Both the position numbers and the translations under genes were made by a program. Positions 1 to 6,219 of a stretch of 19,492 nucleotides of DNA are shown here, piece after piece. Below the pieces are notes generated by a model that was given only the letters and a program-made list of their open reading frames with translations, was not told where the DNA came from and searched no databases. Position 1 is the stretch's first letter. Each line of letters begins with the position of its first letter. This stretch comes from UBA4717 sp002404395 (GTDB lineage Bacteria; Bacillota; Clostridia; Oscillospirales; CAG-272). The DNA is taken from contig CALFNW010000075.1 in assembly GCA_937902275.1 (NCBI GenBank), positions 1 to 19,492 on the forward strand, written 5' to 3'.

Positions 1-81
1 CCTTTCGTCACTCTTTTTTTATTCTCTGTAACATATCTATTGTAAACCTACATTTGCAGAAAAAAATGTCATTTTGGGGTA

Positions 82-110
82 TTGAAAACCGACGTTCTCT
101 GTGATACAAT
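82..110 (+). promoter_or_regulatory. sigma-A promoter of the first MATE gene
   Basis: TTGAAA at 82-87, a 17-base spacer and TACAAT at 105-110 make a near-consensus vegetative promoter. The start point should fall near 117, giving a leader of about 60 bases. A 7-base inverted repeat (ACGTGTA 118-124, TACACGT 146-152) lies in that leader and could be a stem or a protein site. The start of the window (1-80) shows only a T-rich stretch at 13-20 and no gene. Confidence 0.75.
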
Positions 111-178
111 AAAAATCACGTGTAGCGCCTAACAATATCCGCAAATACACGTATCCATTTTTCCGGAGGATATCCAAC

Positions 179-1576
179 ATGGCAAACAAAACTTCCGCGG
201 TCAAAAGAGCACATGGCGAAATTCAGATGACGCAAGGCTCTCTGTGGAAAAATATGTTCCTTTTCAGCATTCCGCTTATGCTTTCTCAGCTACTTCAGGT
301 ATTGTTCAATATGGCTGACGTGGCGGTCGTCGGCAAATTTTCAAGCGCGGAGGCTTTGGGCGCGGTCGGATCCACCACGATCCTCGTGTCCCTGTTCACC
401 GGTTTTCTGATCGGAATGGGAAGCGCCGTCAATGTACGTGTCGCTCAGCACCTCGGTGCACGTGACCTCAAGCGCGTCTCCGCTTCGATACGCTCATCAT
501 TTGTGCTCTGTCTTGCGACAGGTCTGATCATCACGGTGCTGTGTCTTGTATCCGCGCGTTTCATGCTTGAACTGCTCGGAACCAAGGACGACCTCATAAA
601 CGGCTCAGTGCTCTATTTCAAAATATACGCGCTCGGTATGCCGGCACTCGGTATTTTCAACTTCGGCAACGGCGTGCTCAGTGCAAACGGCGATACCAAG
701 CGTCCGCTCGCGTATCTTATGATCGCCGGGATCCTCAACGTACTTTTCAATCTTTTTTTCGTCATCATCTGCGGCATGGCTGAGGACGGCGTTGCGCTCG
801 CCAGCATCATCACGCAGTATGTGTCCGCGGCACTTATATTGATACACATGGCACATCAGAGGGACGACTGTGCTTTCCGTCTCAGCGACCTGAAGCTCGG
901 GCTTGATAAATTAGAGGGAAAACGGATTCTCGCCCTCGGAATCCCGGCAGGACTCCAGAACGCCATTTTTGCCGTCGCCAACCTCTTTATACAGGGCGCC
1001 GTCAACTCCTTTGATTCGGTCATGGTCGAGGGAAATGCCGCCGCAGCCAATGCCGACGCGATCATATACAATGTCATGGCAGCGTTTTATACCGCCTGCT
1101 CAACCTTTATGGGACAAAATTTGGGTGCCGGCAAGCGAAATCGCGTACTTAAAAGCTATTTCATCGGTATTACATATTCCTTCTTGGCAGGGGCGTTGCT
1201 CGGCGGTGCTCTATTCTTATTCGGAAGAGAGTTTTTGTCTCTGTTTGCCAACGAAGAGGCGGTCATTGAAGCCGGACTTCAGCGCACACGGATAATGTGT
1301 TTTTCCTACGCCTTCAGCGCTTTCATGGATTGCACCATCGCAGCCTGCCGCGGCATCGGCAAGAGCCTTGCGCCCACCGTCATCGTGATCGTGGGATCCT
1401 GCGTATTCCGTGTAGCGTGGATATATACGGTATTTGCCTATTTTCACACGATCCCGTCTCTGTACCTGTTGTACATTTTTTCATGGACGATCACGGCAAT
1501 CGCGGAAATCGTATGCTTCACCATCAATTATAAAAAACTGACATTAAAACCAACTGCGCCTATATGTCAGGCATAA
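179..1576 (+). CDS. MATE family efflux transporter
   Basis: A 465-residue polytopic membrane protein of the MATE family, which exports cationic drugs or other small molecules in exchange for Na+ or H+. Visible are the usual dozen hydrophobic segments, a cytoplasmic N-terminus with the family-like start 'TQGSLWKNMFLFSIPLMLSQ' (about residues 18-37), the 'FNMADVAVVGKF' motif of helix 1-2 and the repeated half in the C-terminal part. Length is typical of the family (about 450-470). The ATG at 179 is preceded by GGAGGA at 165-170 with 8 bases spacing. The gene stands alone between its own promoter (82-110) and an intrinsic terminator (1589-1616), so it is monocistronic. The substrate cannot be read from the sequence. 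Family assignment is secure; a drug-export role is inferred from family. Confidence 0.92.
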   Translation: MANKTSAVKRAHGEIQMTQGSLWKNMFLFSIPLMLSQLLQVLFNMADVAVVGKFSSAEALGAVGSTTILVSLFTGFLIGMGSAVNVRVAQHLGARDLKRVSASIRSSFVLCLATGLIITVLCLVSARFMLELLGTKDDLINGSVLYFKIYALGMPALGIFNFGNGVLSANGDTKRPLAYLMIAGILNVLFNLFFVIICGMAEDGVALASIITQYVSAALILIHMAHQRDDCAFRLSDLKLGLDKLEGKRILALGIPAGLQNAIFAVANLFIQGAVNSFDSVMVEGNAAAANADAIIYNVMAAFYTACSTFMGQNLGAGKRNRVLKSYFIGITYSFLAGALLGGALFLFGREFLSLFANEEAVIEAGLQRTRIMCFSYAFSAFMDCTIAACRGIGKSLAPTVIVIVGSCVFRVAWIYTVFAYFHTIPSLYLLYIFSWTITAIAEIVCFTINYKKLTLKPTAPICQA

Positions 1577-1588
1577 GCGAATAACCGT

Positions 1589-1616
1589 AAAAAAACGCCC
1601 CGATGGGGCGTTTTTT
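1589..1616 (+). terminator. Rho-independent terminator after the MATE gene
   Basis: A-run 1589-1595, stem CGCCCC (1596-1601), loop GAT, stem GGGGCG (1605-1610), T6 (1611-1616). It starts 13 bases after the MATE stop codon. The flanking A and T runs make it potentially bidirectional. Confidence 0.9.
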
Positions 1617-1679
1617 CGTAAGCAAGCGGGTGCAGACCTCAACAGGCCGCAACAGACCGAAACATTCGTCAGGCGACAT

Positions 1680-1820
1680 ATGTCTGCCGCAGAAGCAGCT
1701 ATCGAGCAAACCGCGAACAAGCATGCGCAGATCGGTTGGGAATTAGTGACGTTTTCCGTGACCAACTCCGCCAAAGCGATCCTTGTATTCCGTGTGACGG
1801 AGAATGCCTGTCAAAAGTAA
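1680..1820 (+). CDS. 46-residue small ORF resembling the C-terminal half of a DUF4177 protein, possibly a remnant
   Basis: The ATG at 1680 opens a 46-codon frame ending TAA at 1818-1820. Residues 7-35 hold a helix followed by 'GWELVTFSVTNSAKAILVFR', which matches the helix-then-'GWELV'-then-strand pattern I associate with small DUF4177-type proteins of unknown function. The N-terminal strand expected in full proteins (about 55-70 residues) is not visible in any frame upstream; the same frame stays open back through the terminator at 1589-1616. Only a weak AGG (1671-1673) precedes the ATG and no promoter is evident. It may be a degraded gene end left between two terminators. Protein-like character is seen; function is unknown. 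The rest of the gap 1617-1905 shows nothing else recognisable. Confidence 0.33.
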   Translation: MSAAEAAIEQTANKHAQIGWELVTFSVTNSAKAILVFRVTENACQK

Positions 1821-1861
1821 GCCTCTCATACAGACTTTGCGCGCAATAAAAAAGCACTTCA

Positions 1862-1892
1862 TGTCGGAAAGAAAAAACAAGCCTTTCCGACA
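1862..1892. repeat. Inverted repeat downstream of hsp20
   Basis: TGTCGGAAAG (1862-1871) and CTTTCCGACA (1883-1892) form a perfect 10-bp stem with an 11-base loop. On the minus strand the stem is followed by a T6 run a few bases later. It lies beyond the main hsp20 terminator and may act as a second, weaker terminator. Confidence 0.45.
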
Positions 1893-1905
1893 GGTTTTAT
1901 CAGAC

Positions 1906-1944
1906 AAAAAGGCTCCGGGATCTGTAAAAACAGATCCCGGAGCC
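1906..1944 (-). terminator. Strong Rho-independent terminator of hsp20
   Basis: On the minus strand GGCTCCGGGATCTGT (1944-1930), a T4 loop, ACAGATCCCGGAGCC (1925-1911) and T5 (1910-1906) form a 15-bp stem with a U tail. It starts about 15 bases after the hsp20 stop. Confidence 0.92.
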
Positions 1945-1959
1945 TTATCTGCATGCGGA

Positions 1960-2394
1960 TCATTCAATAGCGATCTTACTTGCGGAAGCAAGTTTCTTCT
2001 GCTCAAGCTTCGGCAAAAATACCGACAACACGCCGGATTCGTATTTTGCCTTAACTTCTTCGGGCTTTACCTCGCCGACATAGAAGCTACGCGAGCAAAC
2101 GCCTGCGTAACGCTCCTGACGAAGTACGCGTCCTTTCTTATCCTCTTCCTTTTTATCGAGTCCTTTTTCCGCGCTGACAGTCAAATAACCGTCCTTGATA
2201 TCAAGATTGATCTCGTCTTTCTTGAAGCCCGGAAGATCGACAGCCAACTCGTAGCCGTCATCAGTCTCGCGAATATCAGTCTTCATCAGATTTCTTGCAT
2301 TCTTTCCGTAAAGCGGATTGTGTGCGCCAAAGAAACCGCCGTCAAAAAAATCATCAATCATATTCATGTTTTCACCAAAAATGCTCGGTACCAT
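1960..2394 (-). CDS. Hsp20/alpha-crystallin small heat-shock protein
   Basis: A 144-residue ATP-independent holdase chaperone that binds unfolding proteins in the cytoplasm and passes them to DnaK/ClpB systems (family knowledge). The alpha-crystallin domain spans about residues 36-130: 'YELAVDLPGFKKDEI' at 48-62, the hallmark 'GVLSVFLPK' at 121-129, and a C-terminal I-x-I motif (IAI, 141-143) that joins subunits into oligomers. The N-terminal arm is short and rich in Phe and Gly, as usual in bacterial members. ATG at 2394 follows GGAGGGA (2407-2401) with 6 bases spacing. Its leader is unusually structured (2445-2475) and its promoter diverges from that of the PucR-type regulator. Transcription ends at the terminator 1906-1944. 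Identification is secure; the exact subclass is not. Confidence 0.95.
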   Translation of the reverse strand: MVPSIFGENMNMIDDFFDGGFFGAHNPLYGKNARNLMKTDIRETDDGYELAVDLPGFKKDEINLDIKDGYLTVSAEKGLDKKEEDKKGRVLRQERYAGVCSRSFYVGEVKPEEVKAKYESGVLSVFLPKLEQKKLASASKIAIE

Positions 2395-2444
2395 AATGAA
2401 TCCCTCCGTTTTATCGTTTATTTACATACTGAGTGTTTTATAAT

Positions 2445-2475
2445 CAACCGTATCGGTTGACCGACCCTATCGGTC
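2445..2475. promoter_or_regulatory. Tandem palindromes upstream of hsp20
   Basis: CAACCG-TAT-CGGTTG (2445-2459) directly abuts GACCGA-CCCTA-TCGGTC (2459-2475), sharing one base. The inner halves also form TCGGT-TG-ACCGA (2453-2464), and TATCGGTYGA recurs in the same orientation 17 bases apart (2451 and 2468). This may be a regulator operator, or two adjacent hairpins in the hsp20 mRNA leader. It is not CIRCE or a CtsR heptad site. Confidence 0.55.
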
Positions 2476-2499
2476 GATGTATTCAATCAAATCACCCAT
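2467..2499 (-). CDS. Possible 10-codon upstream ORF in the hsp20 leader
   Basis: ATG at 2499 opens MGDLIEYIDR then TAG at 2469-2467. A purine-rich GGAG lies 8 bases upstream, so initiation is plausible. The stop codon falls in the loop of the first leader hairpin. It could be a regulatory leader peptide, the start of a lost gene, or chance. Confidence 0.3.
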   Translation of the reverse strand: MGDLIEYIDR

Positions 2500-2538
2500 C
2501 GGAATCACTCCGTTTCCTTTTTTCTTTTTACAGCTGTA

Positions 2539-2566
2539 ATTATACTCTTTTCTCTTGAAAAAACAA
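2539..2566 (-). promoter_or_regulatory. Candidate promoter for hsp20
   Basis: On the minus strand a perfect TATAAT (2544-2539) is preceded, with a 16-base spacer, by TTGTTT (2566-2561), a poor -35. It would give a leader of about 135 bases covering the upstream ORF and the palindromes. It overlaps the -35 of the oppositely directed PucR-type promoter. A weaker alternative is TTGATT-N17-TAAATA inside the leader. Confidence 0.45.
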
Positions 2567-2583
2567 TAATTCCGTGATACAAT
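2555..2583 (+). promoter_or_regulatory. sigma-A promoter of the PucR-type regulator
   Basis: TTGAAA (2555-2560), a 17-base spacer and TACAAT (2578-2583). The hexamers and the surrounding GTGATACAATAAA are identical to those of the first MATE promoter. Confidence 0.75.
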
Positions 2584-2597
2584 AAATCAAAGGCGAC

Positions 2598-2614
2598 TTG
2601 TGCTGACAGCACAA
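2598..2614. promoter_or_regulatory. 17-bp perfect palindrome, candidate operator of the PucR-type gene
   Basis: TTGTGCTG-A-CAGCACAA lies about 14 bases downstream of the -10 and 24 bases before the TTG start. The position, just after the expected transcription start, suits a repressor or autoregulatory site; the same sequence could fold as an mRNA hairpin. Confidence 0.5.
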
Positions 2615-2638
2615 TGAGTTTTGAAAGAGGGTGAAAAC

Positions 2639-3871
2639 TTGCCGAATCCGCAATGGCAGTCCGGGGATATGAGCGCTTTGATCTCGGAATTTTTCAAGCA
2701 GGACGATTTGGCACAATTAACTTTGGACGTCGGTATTTATTTGGATTGTCCTCTGCTTGTGCTTGATGATACTTTCCGAGTCACAGCCCATTTTTGCCCG
2801 GTCGATTTCTCCGATCGGCTGTTCCGTAACGCAGTCTCGCAAGGTTCAATTACATATGAAGCAAGCGCAATAATCAGCAAAAGTCCTGCTCTGCGAGCCG
2901 GAGGCGCCGATATGATCAAGCTTGAAGAAAGTCCGTTCCGCCGACGTTTTGCTCCGCTGATCTGCACGGGAGTACGGCTCGGTTATCTGATTTGCGTGGA
3001 TACTGACGGTCATCTTTCAAAAATTTCGGACGAGACCTGGCGACAGATCGAACTGATACTTTCAAAACAGCTGTTTATTGAGACCAGTCGGCAGGATAAA
3101 CCCTTTGAAACGTCAGAGGATATTCTGATGCATCTGCTCGACGGCGGTTTCCCGTCCGCCGCCTATTTCAGACTGCAGACCGCCGGAACCTATCTCGCCG
3201 CTTTTCACCCGTCTGCTTTTGCGCTGATCGACCCGACTGCCTATCACGATCAGTACCTCGGAACGCGGCATTTGAAAGAAGAACTTGACGAGCGCTTTCC
3301 GGATTCTCATTCCTTCCTATACCGAGGCAATGTGTTTCTGTTTCTGCATAAAGGTTATGATGAAACCGTTTTAAACGAGCTTGCAACAGAGTTCGGCTTG
3401 AAAGTTATTGTTTCCGAACCGATCCACGATCTGTTTGCGCTTCCGTCGCTTTACCGCTCGGCACACGACGCGTTGAACTTGATCGCAGAAAGCAGTTATC
3501 ACGGTGAAAATGTCTGTTCAGTGGCAAAACTGCGCACACCCCTGCTTTTAAAAAATTTGGAGCCTCAAAGCGATCTCATCTCCCCCGAACTGTGCACGCT
3601 CGCCGAGCACGACCGAAAGAAGGGGACGCAATATTGCGAAACGCTGTATTTTTACCTTATATGCAACCGCTCGCTTAAAAAGACCTGCGACGCGCTGTTT
3701 ACCCATCGCAACACCGTGCTGTACCGGATATTAAGAATACGTGACGATTTTTCGATCCCGCTTGATGATACCTCAAAACATACCGAACTGCTGATCGGAA
3801 CGGCGGTCTTATTATTTCAAGACAAAGGTACCGATTTCTTTCTGCGTTCATTGCCGCAGGATGAAATCTGA
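2639..3871 (+). CDS. PucR-family transcriptional regulator
   Basis: A 410-residue cytoplasmic DNA-binding regulator. The last ~75 residues carry the PucR C-terminal helix-turn-helix: 'YLICNRSLKKTCDALFTHRN' followed by 'TVLYRILRIRDDF', matching the family pattern of an A/C-x-x-L-x-x-HRNT-x-x-YR core. The first ~140 residues look like a GAF/PAS-type sensing region and the middle like the GGDEF-related linker common in these proteins. I chose TTG at 2639 because GAGGG (2627-2631) sits 7 bases before it; the TTG at 2621 has no ribosome site. A near-perfect promoter and a 17-bp palindrome precede it. It is followed after 30 bases by the DUF1003 gene, probably co-transcribed. Family members control purine, sugar-acid or amino-acid use; the ligand here is unknown. 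Confidence 0.85.
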   Translation: MPNPQWQSGDMSALISEFFKQDDLAQLTLDVGIYLDCPLLVLDDTFRVTAHFCPVDFSDRLFRNAVSQGSITYEASAIISKSPALRAGGADMIKLEESPFRRRFAPLICTGVRLGYLICVDTDGHLSKISDETWRQIELILSKQLFIETSRQDKPFETSEDILMHLLDGGFPSAAYFRLQTAGTYLAAFHPSAFALIDPTAYHDQYLGTRHLKEELDERFPDSHSFLYRGNVFLFLHKGYDETVLNELATEFGLKVIVSEPIHDLFALPSLYRSAHDALNLIAESSYHGENVCSVAKLRTPLLLKNLEPQSDLISPELCTLAEHDRKKGTQYCETLYFYLICNRSLKKTCDALFTHRNTVLYRILRIRDDFSIPLDDTSKHTELLIGTAVLLFQDKGTDFFLRSLPQDEI

Positions 3872-3901
3872 CAAATCAATTTATATATGAAAGGAAAAAA
3901 C

Positions 3902-4414
3902 ATGAAAGAAAATCGTAAATTATTAAAAGAAGTGCTTAAAGACATACACCACGATATGACCGATGAAGAAGTGCTGAATCTTTTGGCGGACAGCAAAATT
4001 TCCGTCAGTCCCGAAAAAGAGAAAGAAAAGTATACGCTCGGGCAGCAGGCCGCCGACGTTATCGCAAAATTTGCGGGAAGTTGGGCGTTTATCATTTCGT
4101 TTGCCGCGGTACTGATCCTGTGGATGATTTCAAACGCGCTCCTTGCTTCAAACGCATTCGACCCCTACCCGTTTATTCTTCTGAATCTGGTACTGTCCTG
4201 CGTCGCCGCCATTCAGGCGCCGCTTATAATGATGAGCCAGAACCGTCAGGAAGAAAAAGACCGCCGTCGCGCCGAAAACGACTATAAGGTCAATCTGAAG
4301 ACCGAAATAATGATCGAGGATCTGTATGATAAAGTCAACACGATCCTTGCAAAGCAGTCTCAGCTTGAAAAGCAACTTGCGGAGAAAAAGGTCAAAGACG
4401 AAGAACCAAAGTGA
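3902..4414 (+). CDS. DUF1003 domain membrane protein
   Basis: A 170-residue protein with the DUF1003 core: a first membrane segment starting 'GSWAFIISFAAVLILWMISN' (about 60-79), then 'FDPYPFILLNLVLSCVAAIQ' (about 86-105), then 'APLIMMSQNRQEEKDR' (about 106-121), and a charged, probably coiled-coil cytoplasmic tail ending 'KQLAEKKVKDEEPK'. The family is widespread and its function is not established. The ATG at 3902 is preferred over the ATG at 3887 because GAAAGGA (3889-3895) lies 6 bases before it. It sits 30 bases behind the PucR-type gene on the same strand with no terminator between. No clear terminator follows; the 75-base gap to the convergent MATE gene has only weak inverted repeats (such as TTTCGGA 4422-4428 with TCCGAAA 4438-4444). 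Confidence 0.88.
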   Translation: MKENRKLLKEVLKDIHHDMTDEEVLNLLADSKISVSPEKEKEKYTLGQQAADVIAKFAGSWAFIISFAAVLILWMISNALLASNAFDPYPFILLNLVLSCVAAIQAPLIMMSQNRQEEKDRRRAENDYKVNLKTEIMIEDLYDKVNTILAKQSQLEKQLAEKKVKDEEPK

Positions 4415-4489
4415 AGGTCTCTTTCGGATCCGAAGGCTCCGAAAAATCACCGTTTGCCGCTCCGGCAGTTGAAACGCCAGACGCAAATT

Positions 4490-5896
4490 CTACAGCCTGT
4501 TTGCGTCGGCGCCGCGAAGCTGACGATATGTTTTCGCAATGAAGATTGCGGAAAATAAAGCTGTCAGAATATCCGATACCGGCATGGAGTAAAGTACGCC
4601 GTCAAGTCCGAAAAACCTCGGAAGCAAAAGTGCAAAGCCGACGCCGAAAACGATTTCGCGGATCATTGAAAGCAGCGTGGATTCTGCCGCCTTGCCCATC
4701 GCCTGCATAAAAATAAACGCCGCTTTGTTAATGCAAGCCAAAATTATCATACACAGATACACGCGGAAAGCTTTTACCGCAAAATCGGTATAATATATAC
4801 TTTCGTTTGCAGCACCGAAAATTTGTATCAAAGCTTTAGGGAACAGTTCCACGACAAGCAACGCAACAGCGCCGACGCAGGCTTCTGAGACAAGCAACCG
4901 TGTAAATAGTTCTCTGACTCTCCCATATTGCTTTGCTCCCATATTAAACCCGACAATCGGAATACAGCCGGCTGCCATGCCGATCACTGCGGATATCACG
5001 ATCTGGAAAAATTTCATTACGATCCCGACCACCGCCATCGGGATCTGCGCATATTGCACCTGACCGAAGATATCATCCAAAGCGCCGTATTTTTGAATCA
5101 TATTGTTAATAGCCATCATTGCCGCAACAAGAGACAGTTGCGCAAGGAAACTGCAAAATCCGAGCGAAAGCGTTTTGACTATGATCTCCCGATCCGGCTC
5201 AAGCTCTGCAAACCCCGGCTTTACAAGCTTAGCATGAAATAAATACCACACAGCAAGGAGCGCCGTCGCGATTTGACCTAAAACCGTAGCAACGGCGGCG
5301 CCGGTCATACCCCATTTGAACCCGAAAATAAATATCGGGTCGAGAATGATATTTATAACTGCGCCGACGACGGTTGAGATCATTGCAAATCTCGGGCTGC
5401 CGTCGGAACGAATGATCGGATTCATTGCCTGTCCGAACATATAAAACGGAATACCGACCGCAATCCAAAAGAAATATTCTTTTGAAAGTTCGAACGTTTC
5501 ACTGTTGACCCTGCCGCCGAATGCCGACAAGATCGGCTCATCGAAAATCAGGTAAACTGCGGTCAATATAATACTGCCGAAAAAACAGAGCATTATTGAA
5601 TTTCCGACACTGTGCGCGGCGCTTTTAACCTTATTCTCCCCAAGTGAAATGCTGACAAAGGCACAACAACCGTCTCCGATCATTACGGCAATACCGAGAG
5701 CGATGACCGTGAGCGGAAAAACGACCGTGTTGGCAGCATTGCCGTACGATCCGAGATAGCTTGCGTTTGCAATAAAGATCTGATCCACGATGTTGTACAG
5801 TGCACCCACAAGCAAAGAAATTATGCACGGCACGGCATATTTGCACATAAGCTTGCCAAGCTTTTCGTACGAAAGATATGACTGATTATTTGACAT
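4490..5896 (-). CDS. MATE family efflux transporter, MepA-like
   Basis: A 468-residue polytopic membrane protein of the MATE family, closer in style to MepA (multidrug export) than the first MATE gene of the window. Features are the N-terminal 'LGKLMCKYAVPCIISLLVGA' helix, 'NIVDQIFIANASYLGSYGNA' after helix 1, and two six-helix halves, the second starting near 'REIIVKTLSLGFCSFLAQLS'. The ATG at 5896 is chosen because GGGAGG (5909-5904) lies 7 bases upstream; an upstream TTG at 5938 in the same frame would lie inside a terminator hairpin. The gene has its own promoter (5973-6001) and an intrinsic terminator between promoter and ribosome site, suggesting attenuation. It points away from the arginine operon. 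Substrate unknown. Confidence 0.92.
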   Translation of the reverse strand: MSNNQSYLSYEKLGKLMCKYAVPCIISLLVGALYNIVDQIFIANASYLGSYGNAANTVVFPLTVIALGIAVMIGDGCCAFVSISLGENKVKSAAHSVGNSIMLCFFGSIILTAVYLIFDEPILSAFGGRVNSETFELSKEYFFWIAVGIPFYMFGQAMNPIIRSDGSPRFAMISTVVGAVINIILDPIFIFGFKWGMTGAAVATVLGQIATALLAVWYLFHAKLVKPGFAELEPDREIIVKTLSLGFCSFLAQLSLVAAMMAINNMIQKYGALDDIFGQVQYAQIPMAVVGIVMKFFQIVISAVIGMAAGCIPIVGFNMGAKQYGRVRELFTRLLVSEACVGAVALLVVELFPKALIQIFGAANESIYYTDFAVKAFRVYLCMIILACINKAAFIFMQAMGKAAESTLLSMIREIVFGVGFALLLPRFFGLDGVLYSMPVSDILTALFSAIFIAKTYRQLRGADANRL

Positions 5897-5915
5897 TTGA
5901 CAACCTCCCAAAAAC

Positions 5916-5952
5916 AAAAAAATAATGCGTAAGCCCAACCGGACTTACGCAT
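5916..5952 (-). terminator. Intrinsic terminator in the 5' leader of the MepA-like MATE gene (candidate attenuator)
   Basis: On the minus strand ATGCGTAAGTCC (5952-5941), loop GGTT, GGGCTTACGCAT (5936-5925) give a 12-bp stem with one G-U pair, followed by TA and T7 (5922-5916). It starts about 14 bases after the predicted transcription start and ends 7 bases before the GGGAGG ribosome site, so termination here would block the pump gene. Confidence 0.8.
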
Positions 5953-5972
5953 TTCTGCTACTCGTTACGATA

Positions 5973-6001
5973 ATTATAGCACGAAAACTTTTAAATTTCA
6001 A
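5973..6001 (-). promoter_or_regulatory. sigma-A promoter of the MepA-like MATE gene
   Basis: On the minus strand TTGAAA (6001-5996), a 17-base spacer and a perfect TATAAT (5978-5973). The start is expected near 5966, giving a 70-base leader that is almost filled by the terminator hairpin. Confidence 0.8.
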
Positions 6002-6091
6002 GAGTTTCCGTGCGATTTTTTATGCAATAAACCTTATCGGATTATATTTATACACTTTTGATCCGCCCGCTCCGTCATTTTGCCAAAGTTA

Positions 6092-6136
6092 TGCATAATA
6101 TTCAGCTGTTGCGCCGTTAGTTTTCATAAATATGCA
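6092..6136. promoter_or_regulatory. Two candidate upstream ArgR boxes of the arginine operon
   Basis: TGCAT-AAT-ATTCA (6092-6104) and TTCAT-AAAT-ATGCA (6123-6136) resemble the ARG-box pattern of two TGNAT/ATNCA half-sites around an A/T spacer. The first has a spacer one base short. They are 31 bases apart, about three helical turns. No argR gene is in the window, so the regulator is inferred. Confidence 0.45.
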
Positions 6137-6154
6137 TTATTTTTGAATAAATAC

Positions 6155-6183
6155 TTGACATTTGCCGCTGTTAGTCGTATAAT
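6155..6183 (+). promoter_or_regulatory. Consensus promoter of the arginine operon
   Basis: TTGACA (6155-6160), a 17-base spacer and TATAAT (6178-6183) match the sigma-A consensus at all twelve positions. The start is expected near 6190, giving a leader of only about 30 bases. Such a strong promoter implies repression as the main control. A candidate ArgR box overlaps the -10. Confidence 0.92.
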
Positions 6184-6189
6184 TATGCA
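6176..6189. promoter_or_regulatory. Candidate ArgR box overlapping the -10 of the arginine operon
   Basis: CGTAT-AATT-ATGCA covers the whole TATAAT. The right half-site is the same ATGCA as in the box at 6123-6136; the left half is degenerate. Binding here would exclude RNA polymerase. The distance to the upstream box is 53 bases, about five turns, compatible with a looped ArgR hexamer. Confidence 0.45.
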
Positions 6190-6219
6190 TGAAATCAATA
6201 TTACCCGGAGGATTTAACA

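Noticed and set aside
1804..2460. 218-codon open frame on the + strand
   Set aside because: It lies opposite hsp20, runs through the hsp20 terminator stem, has no ribosome site and shows no family-like sequence; hsp20 on the other strand is unmistakable.
2401..2460. CIRCE or CtsR operator for hsp20
   Set aside because: A single ACTC/GAGTG-like piece (near 2430) has no inverted partner at CIRCE spacing, and no GGTCAAA heptad repeat is present.
4422..4469. Terminator between the convergent DUF1003 and MATE genes
   Set aside because: The inverted repeats here are short and none has a proper U tail at the right place on either strand.
5904..5966. Riboswitch upstream of the MepA-like MATE gene
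   Set aside because: Only about 13 bases precede the terminator hairpin in the predicted transcript, too few for a known aptamer such as the guanidine type.
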